From positions 950,639 to 962,559 of the forward strand of contig NW_019091443.1 in NCBI RefSeq assembly GCF_001949145.1: 11,921 nucleotides of DNA, read 5' to 3'. The position numbers and the translations under genes were made by a program. The first letter of the stretch is position 1. Each line of letters begins with the position of its first letter. Positions 1 to 8,289 of this stretch are shown piece by piece. The stretch comes from Acanthaster planci (Eukaryota; Echinodermata; Asteroidea; Valvatida; Acanthasteridae). A model generated the notes under the pieces. That model was not told the origin of the DNA. It was given only the letters and a program-made list of their open reading frames with translations, and searched no databases.

Positions 1-68
1 CGCAACTATCAAATGATTACATACATGTAAATGCCCAGTAATTCATGGGGTTCCACTCAAATGACATC

Positions 69-149
69 CAACTGGTCTTCAGAAGGTTCATGACATCACA
101 ATGTAAAAAGAAACCTTAAAGTTCTAACATGGGAACCTGTGACCAGTTG
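69..149. repeat. Imperfect inverted repeat near window start
   Basis: The arms at 69-89 (CAACTGGTCTTCAGAAGGTTC-like) and 133-149 pair as an imperfect inverted repeat with a loop of about 43 bases; one arm carries a few extra bases relative to the other. It could be the remains of a small palindromic transposon or chance. No target duplication is evident and no function is implied. Confidence 0.3.
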
Positions 150-285
150 ACCTTGTTATATGTAGGTCACCTGTCCCTCTACTTTTATAACTTAATAACA
201 TACATGTATTCAATTTCTGTTCTCTATTTAGCACTCAGTGCGACTAGTGACCAAGTCCTAATCACTCCTCTTTCTCTCTCTCCCT

Positions 286-343
286 TATAAATATGCATTC
301 CTTCTATCCTCTGTAGTGTTGAGTGTGATCGGTTGTTGATATG
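286..343 (+). promoter_or_regulatory. TATA-like box followed by a splice-like 27-nt segment
   Basis: TATAAATA sits at 286-293. A long pyrimidine-rich stretch (about 265-315) ends in CTGTAG at 311-316, and GTGAGT, a very good splice donor, starts at 344. Two readings fit. Segment 317-343 could be a 27-nt symmetric micro-exon, open in one frame (core residues V-E-C-D-R-L-L-I), between a strong acceptor and a strong donor. Alternatively TATAAATA is a core promoter about 30 bases upstream of a start near 317, with a short first exon ending in the initiator codon ATG just before the intron. No downstream coding exon was recognised in the window, so no gene can be named. It may also be chance. Confidence 0.3.
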
Positions 344-437
344 GTGAGTCACCTAGTCCCTCCTATGGACGTGTATAATAAAATCTGGACTCCCAATGCC
401 TATAGAGCTTATAGAGATCATTGAATCCACTCGCGGC

Positions 438-546
438 CATTTTACCGAGCCGAATGCAAAGCTTTCCTAGCAATGCCCGCCTTTGTTCTTCCTGACGTCA
501 ATAGAAGGGAGCCAACCCATGCATTTGTATTCGGCTCGGTAAAATG
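438..546. repeat. Near-perfect inverted repeat, about 109 bp
   Basis: Positions 438-460 and 524-546 are inverted complements with one mismatch in 23 bases. The shared core is TTTACCGAGCCGAAT. The intervening segment of about 63 bases is not obviously repetitive. The structure could be a very small MITE, with each arm a terminal inverted repeat, or a hairpin-forming transcript. No clear direct duplication flanks the arms. No coding potential is visible. Confidence 0.65.
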
Positions 547-1084
547 ATTGCTGGTTGGCTTCTTTTTCATACATGTAGGTGTTGCAAGTCCAGGTTTTTT
601 ATATATGTCCGTGGTCCCTCCACAGTCTTTTGAAAAGAAATTCCTTTCCTTTCATTCTACATCGTCATTGTAAAACTTGGTAACCTTTTTAACTGTAAAC
701 AGGCTATGGAAGCGCCCTCTTGTGGTTTAGCAAAACTTCCACTGTATTGCAACATGTCCAGCATATTATGCAACCATGCCAATTAGCCTTTTGTTGTTGC
801 CCTGCATTTTAGGTTGTGAATTTTTTAGTTTATACAATCCCGCCTTGTTTGGTGTGGGTTGGTTGTTGGAGAGTTTTTGATGACTCTGTTTCAGAGCCCT
901 CTAGAGAGAACACATAATTGTTTTGTTGCTCTCTGCTTGCTGGTGACGACTGTGTACATTATTGTACAGGTACCTTTTTACGATCGTGCACTGCTTACAT
1001 GTACGTGTACAATTGCCATCCGTTCAACCATTGGCACAAGTCGTGGGATGCTGCATGCAAGCATGTAATGAAATAATATGAACC
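547..1084. other. No gene seen; unassigned intergenic sequence
   Basis: This stretch holds only short unrecognisable open frames, including a 69-codon plus-strand frame at 859-1068 that resembles no family known to me and is not flanked by splice-like sites. A splice-acceptor-like TAAACAG occurs near 697-703, ahead of a GCGCCCTCTTGTGG segment, but no convincing exon follows. TACATGTA octamers occur at 570 and 996. Confidence 0.5.
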
Positions 1085-1430
1085 AGGAAAGCCAAAAATT
1101 GACTTCTCACAAAAAAGGGGGGAAAAAAAGGAATTCTTTGGACGGCCCAAAAAAATGAAGATATTTGCAATCAAACAAAACTCGACTTCTCAAGCGCTCA
1201 AAAACACAACTGGGTCCCCCCCAAATACCGATGAAAGTCTCGTAGGTTTCACCGGGAATAAAAAAAGATCTCAGTAAACAAGTATGACAATTCAAAAAAA
1301 AAAAAAGATACAAAAATGAGAAAGAAAAAACAACAGAAGCCAAAGTGGACTGTCAAAAGATTTTGAAACAACCAAAGAAAAAACTAGGAAGGGAAAAAAC
1401 AAGAAGAAAAAGAAACGAGGGCTTCTATGC
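1085..1430. repeat. Purine-rich low-complexity tract
   Basis: The plus strand is strongly biased to A and G, with repeated A runs broken by G runs such as AAAAAAGGGGGG near 1112 and a long A run near 1295-1306. The minus strand is therefore C/T-rich and yields artefactual Phe- and Leu-rich open frames (1107-1343 and 1292-1492) that I do not regard as genes. Possible explanations are a decayed polyA-tailed retroposon or a simple-sequence region. No parent gene can be identified. Confidence 0.55.
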
Positions 1431-2235
1431 CTGTTTGCAACAGAACATACATGTACAGCTTTTTCCATCTCTTTCCACGTTTGCATATGCACTCTGCCAA
1501 ATTTAATTTCTTAGGACATGTGCAAGGTTTTAAAAAGTGCACGTTCAATGTCACATGGCTTATCTCCTAAAGATTTCATCAGCCAACTAGAGCTTTGTGC
1601 AATAGTCTTATGGACAAAAAAGGGCCTCTTCACATTTTGAGGTTTTTCAAACAAACAACCAACAGTCAAATTTTTCTTTGATCTGAGTCTTTGTTGTTTG
1701 TAACTTTGATGTTGATCGAACCTCCGAAAATTGGCCAAATAGTGGCTTGAAACCATGTACAAAGTCAATGGGCTAGAAACACGTGTGCAGGAAAACTGCT
1801 CCTTTAATTTCATGTAACATGATTTGTGTCTGAACTGGAAAAACCGTATGAAATATATTTGATAATCTGACTCTTCGGTATATTTGCAATCGAACGGAAG
1901 GGAAAATTTAGTTTGATTTCTCTTTCGTTCTGATAGTAATTCTCAGTCGAAGTTGAGGACTGCTCACGCATTATGCTGGACAATTGTGTGTGCAAACCTT
2001 ATGTTGTGCAACAACGCCATCTATGGTTCAATATAGGACAGCTTGTTGAAACCGTAATTCTGCAATAGCACCCTCATAGCCTGATATAGGACAGTCCGAA
2101 AACTATGTACAATCTGTGTAAAAAGTCTTTGGGAAAAACTAATTATTCAAAAATCAGTACTAAATAAACTTATTTTAATTATCACTGTGAACTTCTTCTA
2201 GGACCGTCCTTGGATGATTGTCCAAAGGTCTGCTA
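1431..2235. other. No gene seen; short repeat traces
   Basis: No recognisable protein or RNA gene. Around 1528-1556 a stretch containing AAAAAGTGCACGTTCAATGT resembles part of the tandem repeat at 2236-2620 and may be an outlying fragment. At 2009-2041 and 2062-2094 two segments that share a CA-rich start and end in TATAGGACAG form a diverged direct repeat with a period of about 53 bp. The minus-strand frames of 61 and 100 codons here (1810-1995, 1511-1813) have no recognisable motif. Confidence 0.45.
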
Positions 2236-2620
2236 AGTTTGAAGTCGATGACATCATCATATCAAGTCAATTTTTGTCTAAATCACTCCCCATCTATGAT
2301 ATCTGCAAGGTTTGAACCTAATCGAAAAATGTGGTTCACCAAATATGCTTTGAAGAGTGCATCTTTAATGTCATGTGACTTCTCACATTATAAGGTCATC
2401 AGGATATCAGGTCAATGTTCGTCTAAAGCACTCTCCTTTCAAGATATCTACAAGGTGTGAACCCAATTGGGCATGCACTTCACCAGATCTACTGCTTTGA
2501 AAAGTGCACTTTTAATGTAACGACTTGTCACATTATGATGTCATTATGATATCAGGTCAAGTTTCATCAATTTTCCCTTTCTAAATACCCGACAGGTTTC
2601 AACCCAATCGGACACGCACC
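2236..2620. repeat. Diverged tandem repeat, period about 141-146 bp
   Basis: Successive units begin near 2309, 2455 and 2596 at a GGTTTGAACC-like sequence, preceded by a partial unit from about 2236. Shared landmarks in each unit are AACCYAATYG, a GAAAAGTGCA-like block, TTTAATGTMA, CACATTATRA and GATATCAGGTCAA. By eye the units differ at roughly a fifth to a quarter of positions, so the array is old. The 80-codon plus frame at 2218-2460 lies inside it and is not a gene. The array resembles minisatellite or ancient transposon-internal repeats; its family is not recognised. Confidence 0.75.
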
Positions 2621-3321
2621 AGTACATGTACAATACATAATGCAGCACAAAACATTATTGTCATCATGGAAAGAGTATGGATTAGAGACTGCAAGCAGTT
2701 TTCTCTTTTGGTGTTCCATACAATGAGATCTGCTCTCAGTACCATGTGCTTGGCAATTTTCCAACTCCTGAGTAAATGCCCTATGCACTGTGCGCTGTCC
2801 ATGTTACAAGCACACCTTGCATGTCCACACACACATTAACCAATGCGCAGTATGCCAATGGGATTTTCGAGTTCGCAAATATTGTAAGGGGTTTTTCGTT
2901 GTGGTCTGCATTATATGTACACCACTTATGCACTTCATGCAGTTGACTTCAATGTTTTAGCTATCAGCTAATGAACAATTTATGCTTAAATCTATTACAG
3001 TTGATTTTTTACCGAATTTTGAATAAAAGGACTTTTTATTATAACGGACACGTGATTTGACCCATACAAGATAAAATGACCCCATTTTACCTTGGCACGT
3101 GCTGCAAACTGAATGTTGCGGGAAGCCACAGTTGATCTTATATGGATTTTAAAATAATTAATCCTAACCCCCTAGAGTGTATGTAAAATCGTATTTAAAT
3201 TGGAGGATTTGGGACTGTTAGGGTTAATGCAATTAAAAATCTAATAATAAATCACTGGAATATGTAATTCGGACGTAAATATTTGAGTATTATCTTTGCT
3301 TCCAGGTTTTGCGTCCACCAT
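2621..3321. other. No gene seen; AT-rich intergenic sequence
   Basis: Overlapping minus-strand frames of 73 and 77 codons (2567-2832) show no motif and overlap each other out of frame, so neither is called. The rest (about 2840-3320) is AT-rich with short homopolymers. An imperfect inverted pair occurs around 3150-3170 and 3216-3240 (AATCCTAACCC against GTTAGGGTTAA), which could be the ends of a small decayed element. One TACATGTA is at 2623. Confidence 0.45.
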
Positions 3322-3515
3322 GTGCACGAGGGGATTGACATGTCCTAAAGTACAAGACACTACACAGTCCTATGGGTCTCATTAAGAATGCAAATTTATC
3401 TTCTGGTCTGCCTTAATGAACTGTTACTTTCAAGAAAGGAGGAACAAAGGACCAATGCATGGTCGATGCTACATGTACATGAACATGTGTGTGGATACAT
3501 ACAAAGTAAGTCTAT
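3322..3515 (+). repeat. Dispersed repeat copy A, unidentified family
   Basis: This segment is a direct repeat of 11443-11640. Shared blocks include CATGTCCTAAAGTACAAGA, ACTACACAGTC, AAACTGTTACTT-like, GAGGAACAAAGGACC, GCATGGTC and AAGTCTAT. Both copies are about 190 bp to the last shared block, with several compensating indels. No coding frame is conserved between them. Length and dispersion fit a SINE or MITE, but I see neither a tRNA-type promoter nor a clear terminal inverted repeat. Copy A carries TACATGTA at 3470-3477 where copy B has ACATTGTAA and is about seven bases shorter. Confidence 0.75.
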
Positions 3516-3764
3516 GTACATATACGTAAGGAAAAGAAATTTAAACTTGGTGGTTAAAATGAGTAGGAAACCTAAGTGCAGGCATTCAACATGTTCAAAC
3601 AATTAAAACCTGGGTATGTTGCACAATTTATAATTATTAATAATTGAAAATTTATAATGCGCAGTTTCCATAAAAATGATCAACAGCGCAGTACAAGATG
3701 ATGTAAAAAGCACTGCTTTAAGAAATGAAAGGATAAATGAATGTCATCGCGCTAGTACCCAAAC
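3516..3764. other. AT-rich junction sequence, no gene seen
   Basis: AT-rich sequence between repeat copy A and the minus-strand reverse-transcriptase fragment. It includes a TTTATAATTATTAATAATTG stretch near 3628. The minus strand contains GCGCATTATAAATTTTC, reminiscent of retrotransposon 3' flanks, but the element's 3' end cannot be fixed. The overlapping 72- and 68-codon frames on opposite strands at 3388-3606 are not genes. Confidence 0.4.
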
Positions 3765-4430
3765 AACACTATAGATAAACAGTCAGTAAAAGTGGTCCTA
3801 AGCAAGACCCTTGAGGGACACCACAGTTTAAATCAAATTTCTCCGACAGAGTACCCTGAATAGAAATATGTTGGCTCCTGCCAGATTAATAAGATGAAAA
3901 CCAGGCCAGAGCTTTGCCAGATATAACCAAATTTGATTCTAAACGCTGCAACAGAATGGTGTGATTAACTGTATCGAAGGCAGCCATTTCTGTAAGTCCA
4001 AAAGAATAAGCAAAATGGCATGCTGAGAGTTCATTTTCAGCAGTACATGTACATCATTCTTGACCTTCAGGAGAGCGGTCTCAGTGCTATGATACTTTCG
4101 GTAAGAGGATTGAAAATCTGGAAACAGAGAATGTAAGCACATGTGGGAGTAATGCTGATTACACACAGCTCTCTCTGTCAATTTAGAAATGAATTGTAGA
4201 TTACTAATTGGTCGATAATTTTCCAAAATCGGAAAAAAGTTATCTTTCTTCAACAAGGGACGGACCAAAGCTTCTTTCCAGTTCCTTGGAAATTCACCGG
4301 ATTCTAACGAAGAGTTGATAAACCGGGTAATAACCAGAAGCAAGACGTCATGGCAATCGCTCGCCAGCTCAGTAGGCATTGGATCCAGATCACAGTTTCT
4401 TTGTGGGCTTCACAAGTTCTTCTAACTGTG
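3765..4430 (-). pseudogene. Non-LTR retrotransposon reverse transcriptase fragment (element 1)
   Basis: A reverse transcriptase would copy retrotransposon RNA by target-primed reverse transcription; this copy is dead. Reading leftward, the frame starts near a DLDPMPTEL block (just before 4380), a conserved N-terminal RT feature of Jockey/CR1-group elements, then NYRPISNL, a [13 protein letters not shown] block and LLDLQ. A frameshift near 3990 moves to a frame with [18 protein letters not shown], a stop at the SY-stop-SGR position, and GVPQGSCLGPLLL (about 3790-3822), ending in TAG at 3769-3771. An upstream out-of-frame block, LEELVKPTKKL (about 4390-4425), belongs to the same domain. The catalytic YADD box is missing, so the fragment is truncated on both sides. 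TACATGTA at 4044-4051 adds a His-Val pair after KNDV. The clade assignment (Jockey/CR1-like) is inferred from motif style. Confidence 0.88.
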
Positions 4431-4513
4431 ACCTACAATGTACATGTACATGTAGTTTGTGGTTAAAATTGGTTAAACAACGTGCCACACAACAATGGTG
4501 ATTCAGGCACTAG

Positions 4514-5600
4514 ATGCGATCATTACATTGTCGCAGGAGACTTGATTTGGAACTTAGTAAGCTTGAACTCATTTTCGTAGAAGTGAAATACAACAGAGGA
4601 ACAAAATCCTGTTTGGTGTATTTACAGGCCTCCAACAAGTGGAACTCAACCACTGACAGCGCTTGCTGATTGTCTAACTAGTGCCTCTTGTGAATACAGC
4701 AGCATCTGTCTTGTGGGTGATTTTAACCTACCTACACTCAAATGGAATGCAGTCTCGGGATTATCAGAGCCCAGTAATCCTGCCGATGAAATGTTTTTAG
4801 ATACTGTGATGAGTGCCCACAATTTAAGGCAGCTTAACTTTAACCACTTCGTGCCGGGGCATTTTTCAACATTGATGATGCTGGGCTGCCATGACTATCA
4901 TTTTTTCCGTTTTCAAAATCCTTCAAAAATTCATCATTCCATTTAACAGTCGTTTATAACCGCACCAAGTAACCTTTAGGCACTACTCTAAGTTGACAGG
5001 TGACCTTAAATGACGCCCGAGTATTTCAGCCAGGCCTGCAGCCTTGTAAACAGAGCCCAGATTGTGCGGTGTTATACAATTGTCTTTTGTTCATGAACCT
5101 GGTTCAGTGCACTGCTGACCTCTTTTCAATAGGGGCCAGATTAGCGTGCAGCGGTGCTGTGTGGCTCATCCCTGCGGTGGTGGAGCGCTTTTGTCCCCGG
5201 TGGTAATCCGCTTTCTCTCAATGCCCCAAACACTGGTAAACGGTTTCAAAACAACGCTGGATTATCACCACTTTTGGGAGTGAAAAATGCCGGTAATGCC
5301 CAGCAGCCTGGTCTTTTGTTCGGAGTACGGTCTTTTGTTACAAGGCCCTGTTTCCTTTGTCCGAGTTCGGAGACCCCAGCCACGCATATAAACCATACGG
5401 CTCTGATTTCGGAGTCCCCGGCAGGTAGTGGTTAAACCAACACGAGGCGCACATATTCTTGATCTTGCTCTGTGTACCGATCATTTAGAAGCAACCTGTG
5501 ACATTAGAGACAACATACTCTCATCTGATCACAGTTCTATCAGCATTGTTCTTTACATTCCACAATTACTTCAACATGCCAAATCAAAAGAACAAATTTT
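4514..5600 (+). pseudogene. APE-like endonuclease domain of element 2, interrupted
   Basis: The domain nicks chromosomal DNA to prime reverse transcription in non-LTR elements. The frame from 4514 reads RRRLDLELSKLELIFVEV, the usual central strand of the fold. After frameshifts YRPPTSG (near 4625) and then LVGDFNLPTLKW (from about 4710) carry the family's YRPP and GDFN motifs. The frame runs to about 4839 and is cut by the TTAA element. It resumes at 5436 with PTRGAHILDLALC and SDHSSI, the latter being the C-terminal SDH motif with the catalytic histidine. Removing 592 bases (element plus one TTAA) puts both halves in the same frame and gives a LNFKPTRG junction, as expected for this family. 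Upstream frameshifts show the copy is nonfunctional regardless. Confidence 0.87.
4844..5431 (+). mobile_element. TTAA-inserting DNA transposon, non-autonomous, copy 1 (complete, 588 bp)
   Basis: TTAA at 4840-4843 and 5432-5435 flank the element. Its ends, CCACTTCGTGCCGGGG (4844-4859) and the complement of CCACTACCTGCCGGGG (5416-5431), match at 14 of 16 positions. TTAA target duplications are used by the piggyBac, Kolobok and Sola3 superfamilies; the CC start slightly favours piggyBac, but no transposase is present to decide. Three TTCGGAG motifs (5319, 5366, 5408) repeat toward the right end, typical of subterminal transposase-binding sites. Short open frames inside (5000-5206, 5154-5435) are not conserved in the related copies. 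The host is element 2's endonuclease, and exact excision restores its frame, so the boundaries are well supported. Copy 3 at the window end is about 94% identical by hand count. Confidence 0.9.
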
Positions 5601-6026
5601 AATTTTCGTAAAGCAGATGCGTGTGATCTTAAGATGACTTTACAGTACATCCCATGGTGCTTATTGGAAGCAACATCAAACTGTGAAGAAGCATCTTCCT
5701 TTTTAATGATCCTATTAACGCAGCTATCACAGATGTTGTGCCAAGATTACGACCACGTCACCCCACTCCTCCATGTTTTGATGGTGAGGTGAAGCGGGCT
5801 CTAAAATCCAAATAAAGAGTGAAGAAGCATATTAATCGTACCCCTCAGAATATTTACGCCTTCAAGCAAGCACGGTCCTCCTTCAAGTAGTTGACAAGAA
5901 AGAAGTATAAAGAATACTTGAAAACATTACGTAAGGCCTTAGGGAGGAACCCCAAGCAGTTCTGGAGCTTTGTAAAGGCACGCTCTAGACAGCGTATGCT
6001 CCTGTTAGTTATTGAAAATGAAATGA
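5600..6026 (+). pseudogene. Linker between endonuclease and RT of element 2
   Basis: This is the connecting region of the non-LTR polyprotein. Translated pieces include FRKADACDLKM, VVPRLRPRHPTPPCFDGEVK (near 5735-5800), RKKYKEYLKTLRKAL and NPKQFWSFVKARS (to about 5990). The pattern of a W/F-D/N-x-EV block, then a basic K-x2-Y helix and a K-x-FWSF motif, is the usual lead-in to the RT domain in this group. Stops occur near 5812 (TAA) and 5887 (TAG), and at least one frameshift separates the pieces. It is nonfunctional. Confidence 0.75.
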
Positions 6027-7035
6027 ATGGTTTATAGGCAGATCATTCAGCCAGAAAAGCAGCACAATATCTACCTAACATCCTGGGACAAAGGCGATCT
6101 CCGACCAGACATTCAACCGACCAGTTTGGATTCTATGCCACCTGTCATCATTAACAGCACTGTCGTTGTGCGTGAACTCAAAAGTATTAACACTTCCAAA
6201 GCTTGTGGCCCTGACAACATTTCAGGCTCATTTTTTAAGTCACATGCTACTGTGATTTGTAGCCCATTATTTTATCGTTTTGAAAGATCCCCGTGTGAAG
6301 GCCATTTTCCATCATGCTGGAAACTTGCCAATATCGTACCTATACACAAATCTGGTAAGAAGCAGAATGTAGCGAATTATAGACCTGTTTCTTTTTTACC
6401 ACTGATTTCAAAAGTGTTTGAAAGAATCTTATGTGCACAACTTGTATCCCACGTGCAGCATGCCATTTCTAAACATCAGCATGGATTTGTTCTTAGAAAG
6501 ACTGTATCACAAAAGTCTCTGTATTCTTACAGGAAGCCTATTCTGTTGTGGATGGGGGGGGGAACTGGACATTATTTACACTGACATTTCCAAAGCTTTT
6601 GATAGAGTTGATCCTCATCTTTTACTTAATAAATTAGCTTTATACCACATTCATTCAGTTATTGAACCTTAATATGTAGCTATTTTACTGGTAGGAAGCA
6701 CAGGGTTGTTGTTGAGGGCGATTCTTCCAACTGGTATATGGTGCCACAAGGTGTGCCGAAAGGCTCAGTACTTGGTCCCTTGCTTTTCACATTGTATATT
6801 AATGATTAACCAGCATGTTTTAAAGCAGATTGTTACTTTTTTCTGATGATATGAAGATATTTTGTCAGGTTAAAAATGATTCTGATTGTCTGTCTCTACA
6901 GGATGATTCAAGAAAACTGTATTCATAGTGTACAACTTTGAAATTGAGTCTGAACCTGCAAAAATGTTGTTTGATGAGTATTACATTGAAGAAGCCATAC
7001 ATGTTTTAGTACACAATTTCAGATCATGTATTAAC
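6027..7035 (+). pseudogene. Reverse transcriptase of element 2, frameshifted
   Basis: Residues 1-150 of the frame at 6027 contain VVRELKSINTSKACGPDNIS, FPSCWKLANIVPIHKSGKK, NYRPVSFLPLISKVFERIL and KHQHGF, a well-preserved RT finger and palm. A G run near 6555-6562 shifts the frame. The adjacent frame continues with YTDISKAFDRVDPHLLLNK, holding the first catalytic aspartate. Further shifts lead to TGRKHRVVVEGDSSNW, GVPKGSVLGPLLFTLYIND (about 6750-6808, with Lys where Gln is usual) and the active-site box as FSDD (6839-6850), where FADD or YADD is usual. The frame then gives LSLNLQKC near 6945. The copy is broken by frameshifts and stops. The C-terminal third is missing. Jockey/CR1-like affiliation is inferred. 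Confidence 0.9.
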
Positions 7036-7081
7036 CCCTTGACAATGGAAATTTCTTTCCAAGAATTTCAAGAATTCCTAG

Positions 7082-7360
7082 CTTGGCCACGAAGGCCACC
7101 TGCCAAACTGCAAATTCTCGGTTTGTGGCCCTGCATGCCCTGCACGGTTTGAATTACACGGTGAAAAGGCTGATTGTTCGGTGGCATGCGGCTCTACTAA
7201 CCATTCCACATTCACGTTGCCTCTTTTCAAAGTGGGGACTATTGTGAAACTGGTGATTATGATGCAAGTTCGGTCTTTTCATTTCTGGGCTACACACAAA
7301 GGCCAATTACCATATATACAAGGGCCAGGGTCTGCCTTCTTTCGCTCGAGCATGGGCTAA
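7082..7360 (+). other. Unrecognised 93-codon open frame with Cys/His spacing
   Basis: An open frame without an ATG start runs from after an in-frame TAG to TAA at 7358-7360. Its first third is Cys/His-rich (GHEGHLPNCKFSVCGPAC), loosely recalling zinc knuckles in retroelement Gag or ORF1 proteins, but the spacing is not canonical and no family can be named. It sits just upstream of the L1-like endonuclease and could be decayed ORF1, or chance. It overlaps the next open frame out of register, so at most one is original at any point, or a frameshift joins them. Confidence 0.3.
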
Positions 7361-7527
7361 GAATAATAACTGAAAAGCGGGCTGAGGATCTCAATTTTTA
7401 TGGCGTTCCTAGACGCGTCCCGGCGCGAAGGGATAATGTTTTTGTTCAGAAGGATCTTTGTGTATGTAGAAAGAAAGCTGAATTTTGTGGAGCATGTCAG
7501 CCATCTAGTGAAGAAAGAAGCTATTGA
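7201..7527 (+). pseudogene. Unrecognised 108-codon open frame, possible ORF1 remnant
   Basis: Positions 7201-7524 are open with TGA at 7525-7527 and lack an initiator Met; TAA lies immediately upstream. The product contains GYTQRPITIYTRARVCLL, RIITEKRAEDLNFYGVPRR and a Cys-rich tail CVCRKKAEFCGACQPSSEE. GC content is somewhat higher here than in the flanks. Its place about 100 bp before an L1/Tx1-like endonuclease, with Cys-rich C-terminus, suggests the nucleic-acid-binding first ORF of that element. I do not recognise the sequence, so this is inference from position. A host exon or another transposon's protein are alternatives. Confidence 0.35.
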
Positions 7528-7633
7528 ATCTGCCTCTGCAACCCAGCCAACCTAGTGAACATACATGTACATGTAGCCAATCTAATACCAGTCAACACAG
7601 CCAATCAAGGTCTTCCAGCTTTCTTTTCCGTCG

Positions 7634-8130
7634 GTAGCAACAATCAATGTCAATGGGCTAAGGAATGATATGAAAGGCAATGTTATATTCAAATTTCTTT
7701 AGTGCAGAGAATTTGACCTTGTATTTTTGCTAGAAACTCACAGTGAAATTCATGATGAGGTTATTTGGGGCAATCAGTGGCAAGGGAGAATGGTCTTCAG
7801 TCATGGTAACAGACAACTGAATTGATAACATTGATAGGGATAATGTTGGAAGATGGATCAAGGGAGGAAATTATTATGGAATAGTACGGTTCTTTCTGTT
7901 ACATCTATGTATGCCCCAAACAAAAAGAGTGCTAGGGCCTACTTTTTAGATGGTCTTGATGATCACGTCCAGGATTTTAATGACTGGATCGTTGAGAGTG
8001 ATTTTAATTGTAGGCAGGCAATATTCTGTTATGGAACAATGATACTGTCACAGCAGATAATTCTCTCCTTCAAAGTTTGTTCTGAAAAAAGCAGGTATTT
8101 CTCATCTGAAGGATATTGTTAGACAGGGCA
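7634..8130 (+). pseudogene. L1/Tx1-like endonuclease fragment (element 3)
   Basis: From 7634 the frame gives VATINVNGLRNDMKG, then a TAG, then FDLVFLLETHSE and FSHGNRQ. These correspond to the N-terminal Asn motif, the (Q/L)ETH motif with the metal-binding Glu, and the FSHG strand of the APE endonuclease in L1/Tx1-type elements. After a deletion near 7818-7835 it continues with DRDNVGRWI and, in the frame from 7853, SVTSMYAPNKKSARAYFLDG and VESDFNCRQ. YAPN matches the family; SDFN replaces the usual GDFN. A shifted frame then reads LKKAGISHLKDIVRQGK (about 8065-8125), which in L1/Tx1 elements belongs far downstream of the RT. The whole RT is therefore missing and sequence of the two ends is fused. 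Confidence 0.8.
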
Positions 8131-8289
8131 AATTAATATCATTTTGAAACATTGCCTGTAAATATCAATGCAGGTACAATTATGGAAAGGCTCAAAAAAC
8201 ACATCAACTATTCCTTGGTTAATGAGACCAGACAAGGTCTGCCAGACCATGCGTGTAACATGCTTTAATTCCAACAATAATTAGAATGC

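Larger units (their letters stand above)
4495..7035 (+). mobile_element. Non-LTR retrotransposon remnant, endonuclease plus RT (element 2)
   Basis: One decayed element with domains in the expected order: an APE-type endonuclease (about 4514-5600, split by a 588-bp insertion), a linker (5600-6010) and a reverse transcriptase (6027-7035). Several frameshifts and stops break the frame. No 5' UTR, first ORF or 3' tail is recognised. The 5' edge lies within about 60 bp of the oppositely oriented RT fragment 3765-4430, in a head-to-head arrangement. Its 3' end stops shortly after the RT thumb-like segment, next to sequence assigned to another element. The two RTs differ in their motifs (DISKAFD and GVPKGS here; AAFDTV and GVPQGS in the other), so they are separate families rather than halves of one inverted element. 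Confidence 0.85.

Noticed and set aside
859-1068. 69-codon plus-strand open frame
   Set aside because: No recognisable motif, ordinary length for chance in this composition, and contains a TACATGTA-derived Cys-Thr-Cys-Thr run; no splice or promoter context.
1107-1492. Two overlapping minus-strand frames rich in Phe and Leu
   Set aside because: They arise from the purine-rich plus strand; composition is dictated by low complexity and the frames overlap in different registers.
1511-1813. 100-codon minus-strand open frame
   Set aside because: No family resemblance, and its 3' part overlaps a fragment resembling the non-coding tandem repeat at 2236-2620.
2218-2460. 80-codon plus-strand frame
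   Set aside because: Lies within the tandem repeat; the frame is not maintained in the neighbouring repeat unit.
5000-5435. Overlapping 68- and 93-codon frames
   Set aside because: Internal to the TTAA element and not preserved as coding in the related copies.
3765-7035. Elements 1 and 2 as two halves of one inverted retrotransposon
   Set aside because: Both contain the RT palm with different motif sequences, so they duplicate the same domain from distinct families.
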